Of a DNA stretch of 64,000 nt, positions 24,869 to 36,583 are shown piece by piece. Within the stretch, counting starts at the first letter, position 1. Every line of letters starts with the position of its first letter. Under the pieces are notes generated by a model. The model was not told where the DNA came from. It saw only the letters and a program-made list of their open reading frames with translations, and ran no database searches. Origin of the DNA: Avena insularis (Eukaryota > Streptophyta > Magnoliopsida > Poales > Poaceae). The DNA lies in contig CM042697.1 in NCBI GenBank assembly GCA_023614405.1, positions 159,068,149-159,132,148 on the forward strand, in the 5' to 3' direction. The position numbers were made by a program, and so were the translations under genes.

Positions 24869-26221
24869 ATGGGTTCGCGTGAGGGAGAGCCGAATTATCA
24901 CTTTAATGTTGGAAAGATGAAGGCTCATGAGATGTTGGTGATACAACAAAAGGAGGCTAACCGGGCAATTCTGAAGGAAGTATCAAATCAAAATCCATAT
25001 TTAACCACCAAAGAGGAGGTTCTTCAGTATATGAGGAGTATGGAAGAAGGAAGAAAGGTTGAAACCGAGAGGCAGAACCAGTTTTATCAGGAGACATTAA
25101 AGGTTAGGCAAGGGAAGCAATTCAAGGAATTACATCCTAGGGTTAAACTAGTGGAATTCTTAGAAACCAAACCCTGGAGTTTTTCCATGATTGAAGAACC
25201 TACGGAGGCGGAGAATTGGTTAATGGATACATCCCATAAGCTTAAAAGTGTGGGATGCAAAAATGAAGAAAAGGTGCGCTATGCAACTTATCTATTGACC
25301 GGAACCGCAACCACGTATTGGGAGAAATCCAAGTTTGTCATTCCGGAAGGAGGTGTCAATACCTGGGCTGAGTTCAAAAAGAAGTTTCGAGAAGAATTTG
25401 TTGATCGGGACAATGGTAAAAGGAAGGAGAATGAAGACTTAGAGAACAAGAATCTCCCAGTCCTGCAACATGTACGAGAATTTAACCGTTTATCCAAGTA
25501 TATTAGTAAGAAAGTAAACAGGGAGGCGAAATGACAAAAGAAGTTCATGAAAGGACTACAAGCAATTATGAAAATGTAGCTCAGGATTGTGCGTGCAAAG
25601 GAGTTTTAGGAATTGGTGGATAGTGCACATATATCAGGAGATGATGAGATTGATGCACCTGAAAGAAAGAAAAAGAGAATTAAAAAACAGACCACAACAG
25701 GTCAGGACCAAGGACATATGAAAAACAATTATACAGATCCACATATGACATATAAAACAAAGAAGATATGTCACAACTATGGAATTCAGGGCCACGTTTT
25801 GAAGGAGTGTCCAAAACCTAAGATAGTATGTTACCAATGTGGAGAACCAGGACACATGAAAAGGAACTGCATAAAATCGCAGTTAACTCATGGATGGACA
25901 GCGGGAGTAATAGAACCAATAATGGGGTTATCATCTACTCAAAATATTCCGCCCAATCCAAATGGAGAAAAGGATGTAGGAGCATTTCAATGGAAATGTA
26001 ATAAGTGTGGAATCCTAGGACACAAGAAATCATGTTGTCCGGAATATCAGGAGGATTATGGAACATCAGTGGGAAGAGACATAACATCCACAAAATCACC
26101 ATCAAAGGAGGGTGTAGGTGAAAAAGATACATCCTCAGGAAAGCAGAAGTATGAAACCATAAATGAAGTCAATAACAGCAACAATCACAACAAAGCAAGT
26201 GGTAAGTCAAAACAGTATTAA
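24869..26221 (+). pseudogene. Element B gag, three zinc knuckles, three in-frame stops
   Basis: One reading frame of about 450 codons starting MGSREGEPNYHF, broken only by three stops: TGA 25532-25534, TAG 25577-25579 and TAG 25607-25609. Each is explained by one C-to-T change (CGA or CAG originally). No frameshift is needed. The capsid-like part (residues 80-215) has the plant Gag pattern (VKLVEFLETKPWSF, AENWLMDT, ATYLLTGTATTYWE, WAEFKKKFREEFV). Three CX2CX4HX4C zinc knuckles follow: the first with Cys2 changed to Tyr (CHNYGIQGH), the second and third intact (CYQCGEPGHMKRNC, CNKCGILGHKKSCC). The role would be particle assembly and RNA binding in the cytoplasm. It ends before any protease motif. 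Confidence 0.9.
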
Positions 26222-26777
26222 TGATATAAGTTACCTTATACATGCATTTAAGGAGTTAGAGATTTTGCACCACTATTTCCCAAGTATGTGGGTGTACCAT
26301 CTGTTCCTCATGAGACCATTAGAATATCTCAAGGGGGAGAGTGAATAATGAAGCATCAGAAGTTGAGATCTGGAGTAAGGTTTAGGGAAAGCCAAAACAT
26401 TGTTAAAAAGTAAGCTATAAGGACTAAGTATACCATAAGTAAATGAATAATAGAGTCAAGCTATATTTAGCCAAAGTATAAACCAGAATCTTACCTTAAG
26501 GAGACTTTCTAAAAACTTAGACACTTCTTGAATAGATGTCCTAATCTGAAAACACTCAAGAGGATCTGATCAGGGCTAGTGCTAGATTCCAAAGAAGTTT
26601 ATACATCAAATGGAATTAGAAGTTAGCTCATTTCAAATCACAAGAGGATCCACGGAAAAGCTTAAATGAAGATATAACAATTATCTTCCTCCCCGATTTA
26701 AAAGAGTCACCAGGATCTGAAGAAGTCAATCTTATCTTCTGAAACGTAAGAGGGTGTGAACTTCGAGGATGAAGTTT
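26222..26777 (+). other. Element B spacer between gag and polypurine tract
   Basis: About 560 bases where pol would lie. No protease, RT or integrase motif is seen in any frame. A 61-codon open frame (26163-26348) overlaps the end of gag in another frame and has no support. Confidence 0.6.
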
Positions 26778-26790
26778 ATTTTAAGGGGGA
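26778..26790 (+). other. Polypurine tract of B
   Basis: ATTTTAAGGGGGA lies five bases before the 3' LTR start at 26796. It resembles the tract of element C (TTTAAGGGGGGAA on the minus strand). Confidence 0.85.
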
Positions 26791-26795
26791 TAGTC

Positions 26796-27748
26796 TGTAA
26801 CATCCCAGGATTAGCACCTAGAAATAGAGAGGACACAGGTTTGTGCATTGCATTCATGCATAAAAAAATCCAGGGAATTTTCGTGCAAAACTAAAAGAGC
26901 TATGGAGGGATCAGGATCTCTCTTGTACTAAAGGAAACTTCGGAGCAAGTGCGATAGATTTCGACATGACCTTTATAGAATTCTTTGTTTTAGGGAAAAT
27001 TTGTTCAACCATGTATTTGAATTTCAAATATGAAATTCAAATGAATTTATCAAATTCACAAATAAGAATTAGAAATATTTAATAACTTGAAATAAAATGA
27101 TTACATAAATAATATAACAAGGATTCTTTATGAATATAAATATATATGCATATAGTATTGTCTTTACAATTAGGAAATGAATAATTAGGAAAAATAATTT
27201 AATAATTGAAATAAATAACAACATTCTTTATTATAACAACATATATGACATTGTCCTTACAAAATAATTGTAAAATAAAAAAATGAAATAAGTAATCTTT
27301 ATTGAATTGAATACAATAATACAATGTTTTTACAACATATCAAACAGAAAAATAAACTATAATATTTATTACAAAGGAATTCCTAAGCTACTGTTTTCTG
27401 ATGTCCTTCAATAGTTGACATTTTCTTCTTCTTGATCTTCATTTCCTGCAAAGTCAACAAAAAAAAATAAAAAAAAATAAAAGAAGGATTAGTGGTTAGA
27501 GTTTTGCTCTCAGACTTGGCATAGAAATGCTATGTCTAATTCATCATTGAGCTAAATTTTAGAAAGGGGCAAGTTTCACCAGATTGTAGCATCTGTTCAT
27601 ATCAGTATTTATGCCTCAGGACACCCTCATTGGCGATCTAAGAATCCACTTGGCAACATCCAAAAATATAGCTCAACTTCTGATAATACCAATTCAACCA
27701 AGCTGATCCACAACAAAATATCTTCCTAGTGAGACAATGAACCTGGGC
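26796..27748 (+). repeat. Element B 3' LTR, segment 1
   Basis: First 953 bases of the 3' LTR, matching 13583-14550 with about 4-5% differences over the first 200 bases. It is cut by element C; 27744-27748 (TGGGC) is the target site. Confidence 0.93.
27508..27637 (+). repeat. Hairpin repeat unit 1, B 3' LTR
   Basis: Counterpart of 14307-14436. Stem GGCATAG-AAATG-CTATGTC (27518-27536): one A-U pair of the 5' LTR copy has become G-U, so pairing is still possible in RNA. Confidence 0.78.
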
Positions 27749-28383
27749 TGTCAACACCCGGATTTTTAATCCCAGATGCCTGTTATGCCATACATCGCAA
27801 TCCCAGGATTACCATTTTTGCGAGACATAACAGATTTGGATACCACAGTACATCATCCATTACAAACCATACATAAGGTCTTACACAAATAAGGATCTCA
27901 TGATCTAGTTATTAATACAACTCAAGCAGCGGAAATACGTAATAATAACAGTAGCGTAGGCGAAGCTCCATCTTCGGGGTCATAGGCAATGCTGACCATG
28001 GGAGATGATCCTAGTTATCGTAACCTTCCTGGGGTCCATCCTCCTGATACTCCTCTTCATAGTCTGGCCACGGGAATAGCCAGGGACAAAGCCATGAGTA
28101 CTCCTTAAGTACTCGCAAACTAATACTAACAAGTGAAGGTTTTTTTTTTGTAGTAGGACACTAAGCTCTATGGTTGTTTTGCAAAAAGCCAGATTTACCT
28201 CTACTAAGTTCAGAAGCAAGAAAAGCTAGTTGAAATTTTATAACACCTAAGTGGGAACTTGTATTTCATATCACAACTCTGTTGTGGTCAATTCAAAGTC
28301 TCAATCCATTTCACAAGTCAGTTTTAAAACATCTGATGGGGGAACAGTATGGCCACTCCAACTGTCCATAACCACGGACGTGG

Positions 28384-28596
28384 CTATTCGAATAGTTTGA
28401 CACTCTGCAAAGATTGTACACTTTCACCACAATATTCGATACATCCGTCAGGAACAAATCCTGAATTCACCATACTTAGTATGCGGATAATCAATCCTAA
28501 CCTTTCAATTACACGCCCTAGTATAAGCACCTCTCCTGTGAGTTTGGCCTCCCAACCATGACCAACTGTCATCTTGGGTATTGCACAGGTGGACAA
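28384..28596 (-). other. Conserved short open frame in the LTR leader (70 codons)
   Basis: A 70-codon frame starting MSTC and ending KLFE downstream of the TATA box in transcript orientation. It recurs nearly unchanged in D (19299-19511) and C 5' LTR (38250-38462), and with a 1-nt deletion in A (from 53884). The opposite strand is also open for 70 codons over the same bases, so conservation may reflect the DNA and not a protein. No domain is recognised. Confidence 0.35.
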
Positions 28597-29138
28597 TCTT
28601 CACAAGGTAGCCTTAGCTCAAACCTTGGCCGTGAGGGAACCAATACTAAGGTATATAAGTTTCCAGTCAAGCCCTACCCAATCTTCTGGTATTGTGGTTG
28701 TATGGTAAAATTGGAACGGTATCGCGTCCAGACAACCATCAGTTTTATAAAGGGCTAAGGCTCATGCCTTAACATTTTCATCATCCAAATCATCTGGTGT
28801 TCGGAAACACATGTCAAAACATCTCAATAGAATGATCCATCATTCCAAGGTTTTCATAACCATTTTCCACCAAGTATTCCCATCTAAAGTTGATCCAGTT
28901 TTATGCTTAGCACTAGCATTTACATGTGGGGGTAAGTACTAATGAGGGGTGGTAAACTAGTGGAGTTTCGCTAAGTTCAATCTCATTCCTTAGGATGACA
29001 ACAAGATTATCTATCTTAGGCCAAATTTTATGCTCTTTATGCAACCTTCAATTATCTTTCTAGAATCTACCATTCACTTAAGTAAGGTCTAAGTAATAGC
29101 TTTGATAAAGAAATAAAGTAGAAAACTTGCAAGTAAAA

Positions 29139-29384
29139 CTAGGATTGGGTTATAAAGTGATTATGATCACATATGCTTAAGGCATAGTGTTGGCATGGTA
29201 ACAAGCAAGTATTTGCTTGCATCAGTATCAGTATAAGCTTGCTAATTGAATAGCTTGCAAGTATTGGCTTGCCTTGTGCAGAGCAGTGGTTGAAGTTCTC
29301 CTCGGCTTCTTCTTCATAGTATCCTCCTTCCTCCTCGTATCCTTGGTCGGTACTAGCGTCTATGAATAAATACGAGGTACACAA
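29139..29384 (-). other. Short acidic open frame in the LTR leader (81 codons)
   Basis: Minus-strand frame with an acidic stretch DQGYEEEGGYYEEEAEE. It is repeated in C 5' LTR (38660-38905); related acidic codons exist in D and A, where the start differs. Whether it is translated is unknown; it lies upstream of ORF0 on the predicted transcript. Confidence 0.35.
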
Positions 29385-30511
29385 TCACCAAACAATACTT
29401 AACTACTTTCAATCATCACACACAAGGGTTCTACAGATGATCTAGCATCATCACTAACATTCAATATTAAAGCACTTGCATTATTTATTTATTTTTAGAA
29501 AAGTAATTTCTACTCATTGAAAAACTACTTAAGATTTAATATTCTCCAAACCAAACATGGGATCATGTTGACACATGTCATCACCACATATTTCAGTACA
29601 TGGAAATGTGATTTAAAGTGGTGTCACAATTTAATAAGTTTTAACCTTTTTTATTTTAAATAAATAAAGTGAATAGAAATGCCTATGTGGCATTCTTTTA
29701 TTACTTGGACATTATTTCTGTAAGTAAACCCATATGTTTCTATATATTCTAAAAGGTATGATCAAATGTGATTTTTGAGAGTTGGAATCAACTCAAAAGC
29801 TATTATGGTTTAATTTTGAAAAAAATTTGAATGCAGAAAAGCTTCCGCCTTGTTATTTTTACCAAGGTTGATCTATAGATTCAAACGATTTGAATCCAAC
29901 GGGCTTGGATTAAGAATTTCAATATCTTTCTAACAAAATTGGTTTCATTCAATTTGGTGCACTGAATCGAGCTGGGTTGATTTTTGAAACTAGGTACAAA
30001 ACTATGTTTGAATAAAAATAGAAAAAGCTAAATTCAAACGAGTGGGCTGCATGGGAAAGGTTAACGGGCCGGCCCAGTGTCACTCCACAGCGCGGGGCGC
30101 AACTGATAGGGGGGGTCTACTGGTCAGCGAATCTTAACACGCGAAGCGGTATGGGGCGATGTGGTGCGTTGGATTAGAATGAAGATCGACGGCTGAGGGT
30201 CGTCGTCGACGATGAACTAATCACCGGCGAGCTCGAACCCTGGCGGCTCAGTGGGGGTCATGGGAGGCTCACCGGGGCTCAGGCGAAGGTCGGCGATGCG
30301 GGCGAACGATGAAGTCGACGACATCGAACTCAGGGGTGGTCATGGCAGCTCCTGGGGTGGACAAAATCGATGGCTTCCTTCTCCTCCAGCAGCGGCAGAC
30401 TCCGGTGAAATTCCGGCGATGCGCTGCTCGCCTTGCTCCGGGAATGAGGTGGGATGGTTCTGGGTGAGAGGGGAGTGACATGGTGTGCTTCAATCGGCTG
30501 GGGCTGGCCTC

Positions 30512-30519
30512 CTTTTATA
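30512..30519 (-). promoter_or_regulatory. TATA box of C 3' LTR
   Basis: On the minus strand this is TATAAAAG, beside GGCC. The counterpart in the 5' LTR is 40018-40025. Confidence 0.65.
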
Positions 30520-31767
30520 GGCTCGACGGCGAGACCGAGAGGGATGGGCAGGCGACGGTGGCGACACGGCTACAGGCGGCTAGAGGCATGGCCGAGGGTG
30601 GCGATCGATCGGTGGTCTCCTGGCGATGCTCTAAGGTGTAAAACTACTTATAGGGGCGGTGGCAAATGGTCGGGAATGCTCGGTGCTCTGCGAGGAAGAG
30701 GCGGCGAACTCTACGGCGAGCGGTGGCTACGGGGTACGGGCGGTGAAATGGGCATGTCTGGCAGTCTCCCGGGACGGTGGGGTGCATGCTGGCGGGTGGA
30801 GAGAGCTCGAGGTGGTCGGACTGCATGGGAACGGCGCGTGCTCTGCAGTGCACGTCGGCATGGTCGACAGCGGCGCGGGCGCGGCATTCCTGGGGGTTCT
30901 AGTTACTGTCTGCGAGGCAGGGCTGGTCGAGAGGGGGCGGTGAGGCATGGGCTACCTCCCAGACAAGGTTGGCATGGCTAGTTCCTCTCCTAGCTTGCTG
31001 TCCACACTGGGGTGACATGGGTGCTCTCGGCGTGTTCACCATTGATGATATGGCAAGCTTACAGTAGGGCTAGAGCTTAGTTAAGGTTTGCTAGATGATC
31101 TACTGAGGCTAGTGTAACCAGAGAGGGAACAAGTTAGGCCCAAAACACTGCTCAACATAGTGTTTTGATTTTGTTTGATTTGCATCTGCAAGCTGTTTGA
31201 TGAAATGGCCGCATGAACTTAAGTTTTGAATTTTGAAAAGATTTTTGGTGGGTGTGCTAGGCATGTGTTGAGGATTCTGTGGATGCTTGGGTTTTGAAAA
31301 TTGAGCTTGTTTGAGTGGTTTTTGAAATAGTGGGATCTTCGTATATGAAATAGATTGAATTTTAAACTGTCATTTAGACTATGCATTTGAATGTTTCTGG
31401 ATGATCACAAGGTGGGCCTTGGTACCTTGTGATGAGTACTATCAAGGGGTGTAAAGATCCATACATGTTTCTGTTAAGTTCTGAAAGTTAGAGATGGCCA
31501 AAGTAGGCATGGGAGTTAAATTGGCCAAAGTGACCATTCACTTAGTTTGTTTGTCTTTGGGAAATGTTTAGATGATGTTTATTTCACCTAAGAATCATTT
31601 TACAAGCAAAGAAACAGATAATCATGGCAATTCAAAAGAATCCAAATTTTAATGCACACTCATAAGAATGCTTTCATATTTTAATTGGAAAAGTTTTTTT
31701 TGTTAACCCTAAATTTGGTGATTAGAGTTTGATGATTCTAGTTTAATATTTTTGGGATGTTACAAAT

Positions 31768-31780
31768 CTTCCCCCCTTAA
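31768..31780 (-). other. Polypurine tract of C
   Basis: On the minus strand this is TTAAGGGGGGAAG, three bases from the 3' LTR at 31764. Confidence 0.88.
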
Positions 31781-31819
31781 ACAAAATCTTGTCCCGAGAT
31801 TTTAAAAAGGACGAAAAGA

Positions 31820-33169
31820 TTACCTAGGCTTTGAAGAGACAGGAAACTCCGTCCTGATGTGATCTTCGTGCTCCCAGATAGCTTCCTCTTCTGTGTGGTT
31901 GCTCCACTGAATCTTGAGAAACTTGATGCTTCGGGTTCTGGTAGTTCTGAAAGCTTCTTCCAAAATACGGATGGGTACTTCAGGATAGGTCAGGTCATCG
32001 TCGATTTCTATGGTCCGGTGATCGATATTCTTGAACACTTCCGTCTTCTCCGGAACTTCGAGACACTTGCGAAGTAAAGAGATATGGAACACATTGTGCA
32101 CGGCTGACATCTCCTCGGGCAGTTCCAATTGATACGACACTTCTCCTCGACGGTTCAGAATTTTGAAGGGTCCGATATATCTGGGGGCTAACTTTCCTTT
32201 GAGTTGGAAACGCTGCATTCCCTTCAATGGCGACACTTTCAGATACACAAAATCTCCTATGTTGAAGGCGAGGTCTCGACGTCTCTTGTCGGCATAACTC
32301 TTCTTTCTTGACTGGGCTGTCTTGAGGTGCTCATGAATCTTGTGAACCTTCTCTTCTGCTTCTCGTAGGATGTCAGGTCCAAAAATCTGACTCTCTCCTA
32401 CTTCTGACCAATTTAAAGGGATGCGACACTTTCTTCCATACATGAATTCAAATGAGGCCATTTGCAAACTAGCTTGATAACTATTGTTGTATGAAAATTC
32501 TGCGAACAGCAGACAGTCTTACCATTTAGAACCATAGTCTAGCACACAGGCTCTCAGCATATCTTCGAGTATTTGATTTACTTGCTCCGTTTGTCCATCG
32601 GTCTGAGGGTGATAAGCTGTGCTGAAATCTAGTCGGGTTCCTAAACCTTCTTGGACTTTCTTCTAGAATCTCGAGGTAAACTGAGTTCCTCGATCCGATA
32701 CGATGTTCTTAGGGACTCCATGCAAACTGACGATTCTAGCGATGTATAACTCTTCTAGATTCGAACTCTGATATGTGGTCTTGACGGGTAAGAAATGGGC
32801 AACTTTGGACAATCTGTCCACTATGACCCAGATAGAGTCATTTCCCCTACAAGAAGTAGGCAATCCGGTGATAAAGTCCATTCCAACGGAATCCCATTTC
32901 CATTCTGGAATCTGCAATGGTCGCAACAATCGAGCGGGTCTTTGATGTCCTGCCTTGACTCGCTGACATATATCACACTTGGCAATATAGCTTCTGATTT
33001 CTCTCTTCATCTTATGCCACCAAAATTGCTCTTTCAAATCTTGATACATCTTAGTTCCTCCGGGGTGGATAGAATAAAGAGTATCATGAGCTTCCTTCAG
33101 AATAACTTCTTTCAACTCAGAATCTGCTGGTACACAAAGGCGTCCTTTGTACCACAGAACTCCTTCTTA
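31820..33169 (-). pseudogene. Element C pol, integrase and chromodomain
   Basis: Integrase zinc pairs (HDTLYSIH, CDIC), catalytic Asp in GMDF and Asp in SDRGTQF. Three stops break it: 33167 (before the zinc region), 32663 (Trp codon in TSRFWKK changed to TAG) and 32519 (Glu codon after SKW). The C-terminal frame 32467-31820 is open. It has the IN C-terminal domain (APRYIGPFKILNR, HNVFHISLLRK) and a chromodomain at about 31825-31980 in which QWSNH and AIWEHEDHIR carry the usual Trp and acidic residues. Chromodomains of this type direct insertion to heterochromatin marks (family knowledge). The end of pol is the stop at 31820. Confidence 0.9.
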
Positions 33170-34489
33170 CTCTTCGGTGAATCCGGGTACTTTGCCTGTA
33201 CCGATACGACGCTTGATTCCGTCGATACTAGCATTTCCTTTCTGCGCCTCTTTGATCTGGCTGATCAAAGTGGGTTGAAGTTCTATGCTAGCCAAAAATC
33301 CTTCACTCACTAATTCCATTTGAAAATCTTCCATCTCTTTGTGCAAGCTTGGTTGCTCCTTTAAAATCATGGAGTTCAAGCGGCACGACAATCTGCTAAG
33401 GGCATCTGCTACCACGTTGGCTTTACCGGGGTGATAGTGAATGTCCAGATCGTAATCCTTGATTAGCTCAATCCATCTTCTCTGTCTCATATTCAGCTCC
33501 TTCTGAGTAAATATATACTTCAGACTCTTGTGATCCGAATAGAGCTCACAACGGTTTCCCATCAGGTAATGCCTCCATGTCTTCAGGGCTAGAACTACGG
33601 CTGCGAGTTCGAGGTCATGGATGGGGTAATTTTGCTCATGTTGTTTCAGTTGTCGAGATAGATAAGATATAACTTTGCCTTCTTGCATTAGCACACATCC
33701 GAGACCGATCTTGGATGCGTCACAATACACGTCGAAGGGCTTCGTGATATCCGGCATGATTAAGATTGGGGCTGAAATCAATCTCCTCTTGAGTTCTTGA
33801 AAACTTGCTTCACATTTGTCGTTCCATTCAAACTTCTTGTCCTTCTTTAGTAATTGGTTCATGGGTCTGGCAATACTCGAGAATCCTTCTACGAACTTGC
33901 GGTAATATCCCGCCAATCCGAGAAATGCACGAACTTGGGTTTGAGTGGTTGGGGCTTGCCAATCTTCGACATCTTTCACCTTTGCAGGGCCAACGGCAAT
34001 TCCTTCGGCTGATACAATGTGGCCGAGGAATCCTACCTCCTGTAACCAGAATTCACATTTGCTAAACTTGGCATACAACTGATGCCCTCTAAGGGTTCCA
34101 AGAATGGTCCTTAGGTGTAGCGCATGTTCTTCTTCTGATTTGGAATAAATCAGTATGTCATCGATGAAAACAACGACAAACTTATACAGGAAGTCCATAA
34201 AAATCTTATTCATGAGATTCATGAAATAAGCGGGGGCATTGGTTAATCCAAAAGACGTGACGATATACTCGTATAATCCATATCTGGTGGTAAAGGCAGT
34301 CTTCGGGATATCCTCTGTGCGAATCTTGAATTGATGATAGCCCGTTCTAAGATCAATCTTAGAAAACACTTTGGCACCGGTCAATTGATCAAACAAATCT
34401 TCTATCTTGGGCAATGGGTACTTGTTCTTGATGGTGACATCATTACACTTCCGATAATCCGTACACAAACGGTAACCTCCATCCTTCTA
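33167..34489 (-). pseudogene. Element C pol, reverse transcriptase and RNase H (open segment)
   Basis: Open for about 433 codons and the best preserved Pol piece in the window. RT shows [23 protein letters not shown] with the first catalytic Asp, and FIDD at 34157-34168, then thumb ([15 protein letters not shown]). RNase H carries DVYCDAS, DLELAAV, SDHKSL and ADALS, its acidic active-site residues. It copies element RNA into cDNA within cytoplasmic particles. It is bounded by a TAG at 34487-34489 (Lys codon before DGGYRLC) and a TAA at 33167-33169, so it is not translated as part of an intact polyprotein. Element A has FIDG at the same place. Confidence 0.92.
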
Positions 34490-35307
34490 GTCCACAAATA
34501 AGACAGGTGATCTCCATGGTGACGCACTTGGTTGAATCTGTCCAATTTCCAACATGGAATCCAGTTGCTTCTTCAGTTCTGCTAGTTCAGACGGGTTCAT
34601 ACTATAGGGTCTCTGGGCTATGGGTCCGGTTCCGGGGATTAGTTCAATCATAAACTCGATATCCCGATCTGGGGGCATACTGGGCAAAACATCTGGAAAT
34701 ACATCGGGGTATTCACAGACTATCCGGACATGGTCAATGGTAGGTTGGGATATACTCTTGTTGCACTTGAATTGACGAGGTAAGGTTTCAGATATATGCT
34801 CAATTGATATTTCGGCTGTACTGGTCATGGTTATGGCTTTCTTGGCACAGTCAATTAATCCTTTATGTTTGGACATCCAATCCATTCCTAGTACTACTTC
34901 CAAACCTTTAGTTCCGAGTACTATCAGATTAGCATAAAAATCTATGCCATGGTTTTGGATAGGGAGGCTTTGCAAATTTGCCTAGCTTTGGTGGTTGAAC
35001 CGGGGATTTGAACAATCATAACATGCTTCAGTTTGGTTGGTTGAATCTTACTAGTGCAGGAAAATTCTTCGGTGACAAATGAATGTGATGCACCAGAATC
35101 AAACAACACTCAAGCAAGTACTGAATTAACAGAAAACATACCCAGCACGACGTCTGGCGCTTCCTGGGCTTCTTCAGCATGCATGAGAAAAAGATGGCCA
35201 TTGCGGTTGAGCGAATTCCCTAGGGCAAACCTTCTTCCAGGCTGAACACGACGTTGCTGCTGAGCTGGGGCATTTGCATTGGGGGCTGCAGCATTCTTCT
35301 TGTTGGG
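34490..35307 (-). pseudogene. Element C pol, protease and linker to RT
   Basis: Aspartic protease with the active-site motif VLFDSGASHSFV just after a TGA at 35110-35112 (Arg codon originally, since A reads ARVLF). A 1-nt deletion near 34975 shifts the frame relative to A. The linker then runs through DFYANLIVLG, GMDWMSKH and RPYSMNPSELAELKKQL to [13 protein letters not shown], the RT entry. The protease would cleave the Gag-Pol polyprotein. It is inactive as written. Confidence 0.87.
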
Positions 35308-36344
35308 TCACTCATTGGAGTAGTGACCCTTATTTCCAGAGTCATAACAAGTCACTTGCGACTTGTCCTTTGCTGCAACAGGCACAACATTGCTTCCAGT
35401 CCTCGGGGCAGTGTTGGTGTTGGCGGTAGCATTGTTGTTGTTGAACTTGGGTGGTGCACGGTTGAAATTGTTAGAGTTGCCGGGGTTGTTGTGATTTCCT
35501 CCGGGCCTCGGGTTTCCATGGTTAGGATAGGTCGAGCGGTTCATCGGGGGTCTGTTGGTTCTCGGGGCAAATCCTGGAGATGGGTTAGGGCGATACTTTG
35601 GGGTCTGATGGGTTCCTGGCTGATGCATCATGCGACGCTTGCGGTTCTCATTGGCTTGGTTGATCTTTCCTTCCATCTGGATGGCAGAGTCGACAAGGGC
35701 TTCAATATCAGCAAAAGGGATATTGACTAACACCGTCTGCATCTCATCATGCAAACCATTCAAGAATCTCTCTTTCTTCTTGGCTTTGGTGTCGATCTCA
35801 TCCGGGGCATACCTAGCTAATGATAAGAATTTGTCACGGTATTACACTATGGTCATCCTTCCTTGCTTCAGTTCTCTGAACTCGTCTCTCATCCTCTTGA
35901 TCAAACCCGGTGGCACATGGGTTCTGCTGAACTTGACATTGAATTCCTCCCAGGTCATCATCTGTCCTCCGGTCATTACACGAACACTGTTCCACCATGC
36001 TCTTACATCTCCGGCTAGATAATGGGTGGCGAACAGAACTTTCTTGTTGGCTTTCACTCCGGCGACTTCTAGGTTACTTTCCATGGTTTGCAGCCAATCA
36101 TCAGCATCTAGGGGCTCTTCTGACTTAGTGAAAACAAGTGGGTTGGTGTCCTGGAAATTCTTGAGCTTAGATCCATGGTTGTCCTGGTTTCCATGGCCTT
36201 GATTGTTGTGGGCTAGCTGGGCTATCTTCTGAAGGGTGTCTAGGTTGGCTTGACGTTCGGCTCTTTCAGCTTCACGGTCAGAAACCAACATTTGCAGGAT
36301 CTGCAACATTGGGTCTGGGATGAACCACTTCCTCCGCGTGGCAT
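35308..36344 (-). pseudogene. Element C gag
   Basis: Start chosen at ATG 36344, which gives a frame (MPRGGSGSS) shared with A's start at 51773. A 1-nt deletion about 25 nt later shifts to the frame that reads MLQILQMLVSDREAERAERQ. Plant Gag core: ADDWLQTMESNLEVAGV, ATHYLAGDVRAWW, WEEFNVKFSRTHVP, MRDEFRELKQG. A TAA at 35842 is two changes from A's Glu codon. The basic, Asn-rich tail leads to a single zinc knuckle whose second Cys is Ser and last Cys codon is TGA (35308-35310). A has this knuckle intact (CYECGTKGHYSNEC). The product is a capsid precursor that cannot be made whole here. Confidence 0.9.
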
Positions 36345-36583
36345 CTGAAGATTGAGATAGATCATGAGAAAAGAGGGAAATTTCTAAGGTTCAGGGACTT
36401 TGAAAAGTTTTTCAAGTCTGACTCAGATTTTCTAGCAACTTGCTTTTCATTCATTCATTTATTCCTAGCACACGATACAAACACACACCACAACCAAGGT
36501 AAACAGATGGTTTTAAGAACCATTCTAGAAACTAGGATACAGTGGGACCGAATACAACTCACTACGCTAGTGCTCAAGTGCTA

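Larger units (their letters stand above)
27749..31764 (-). repeat. Element C 3' LTR (4016 bp)
   Basis: Plus-strand ends TGTCAACACC and ATGTTACA. Divided into an AT-rich part, a GC-rich block (30050-30980) with the TATA box at its inner edge, and an AT-rich U3 end. Two short minus-strand open frames are shared with the other family LTRs (28384-28596 and 29139-29384; see their entries). Confidence 0.95.

Noticed and set aside
30454..30981. 175-codon plus-strand frame in C's LTR, and similar frames at 21464-21914 and 9968-10322
   Set aside because: They lie in the GC-rich LTR block on the strand opposite to transcription, differ in length and frame between copies, and show no domain.
35254..35730. 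158-codon plus-strand frame
   Set aside because: It is the antisense shadow of C's gag tail and zinc knuckle.
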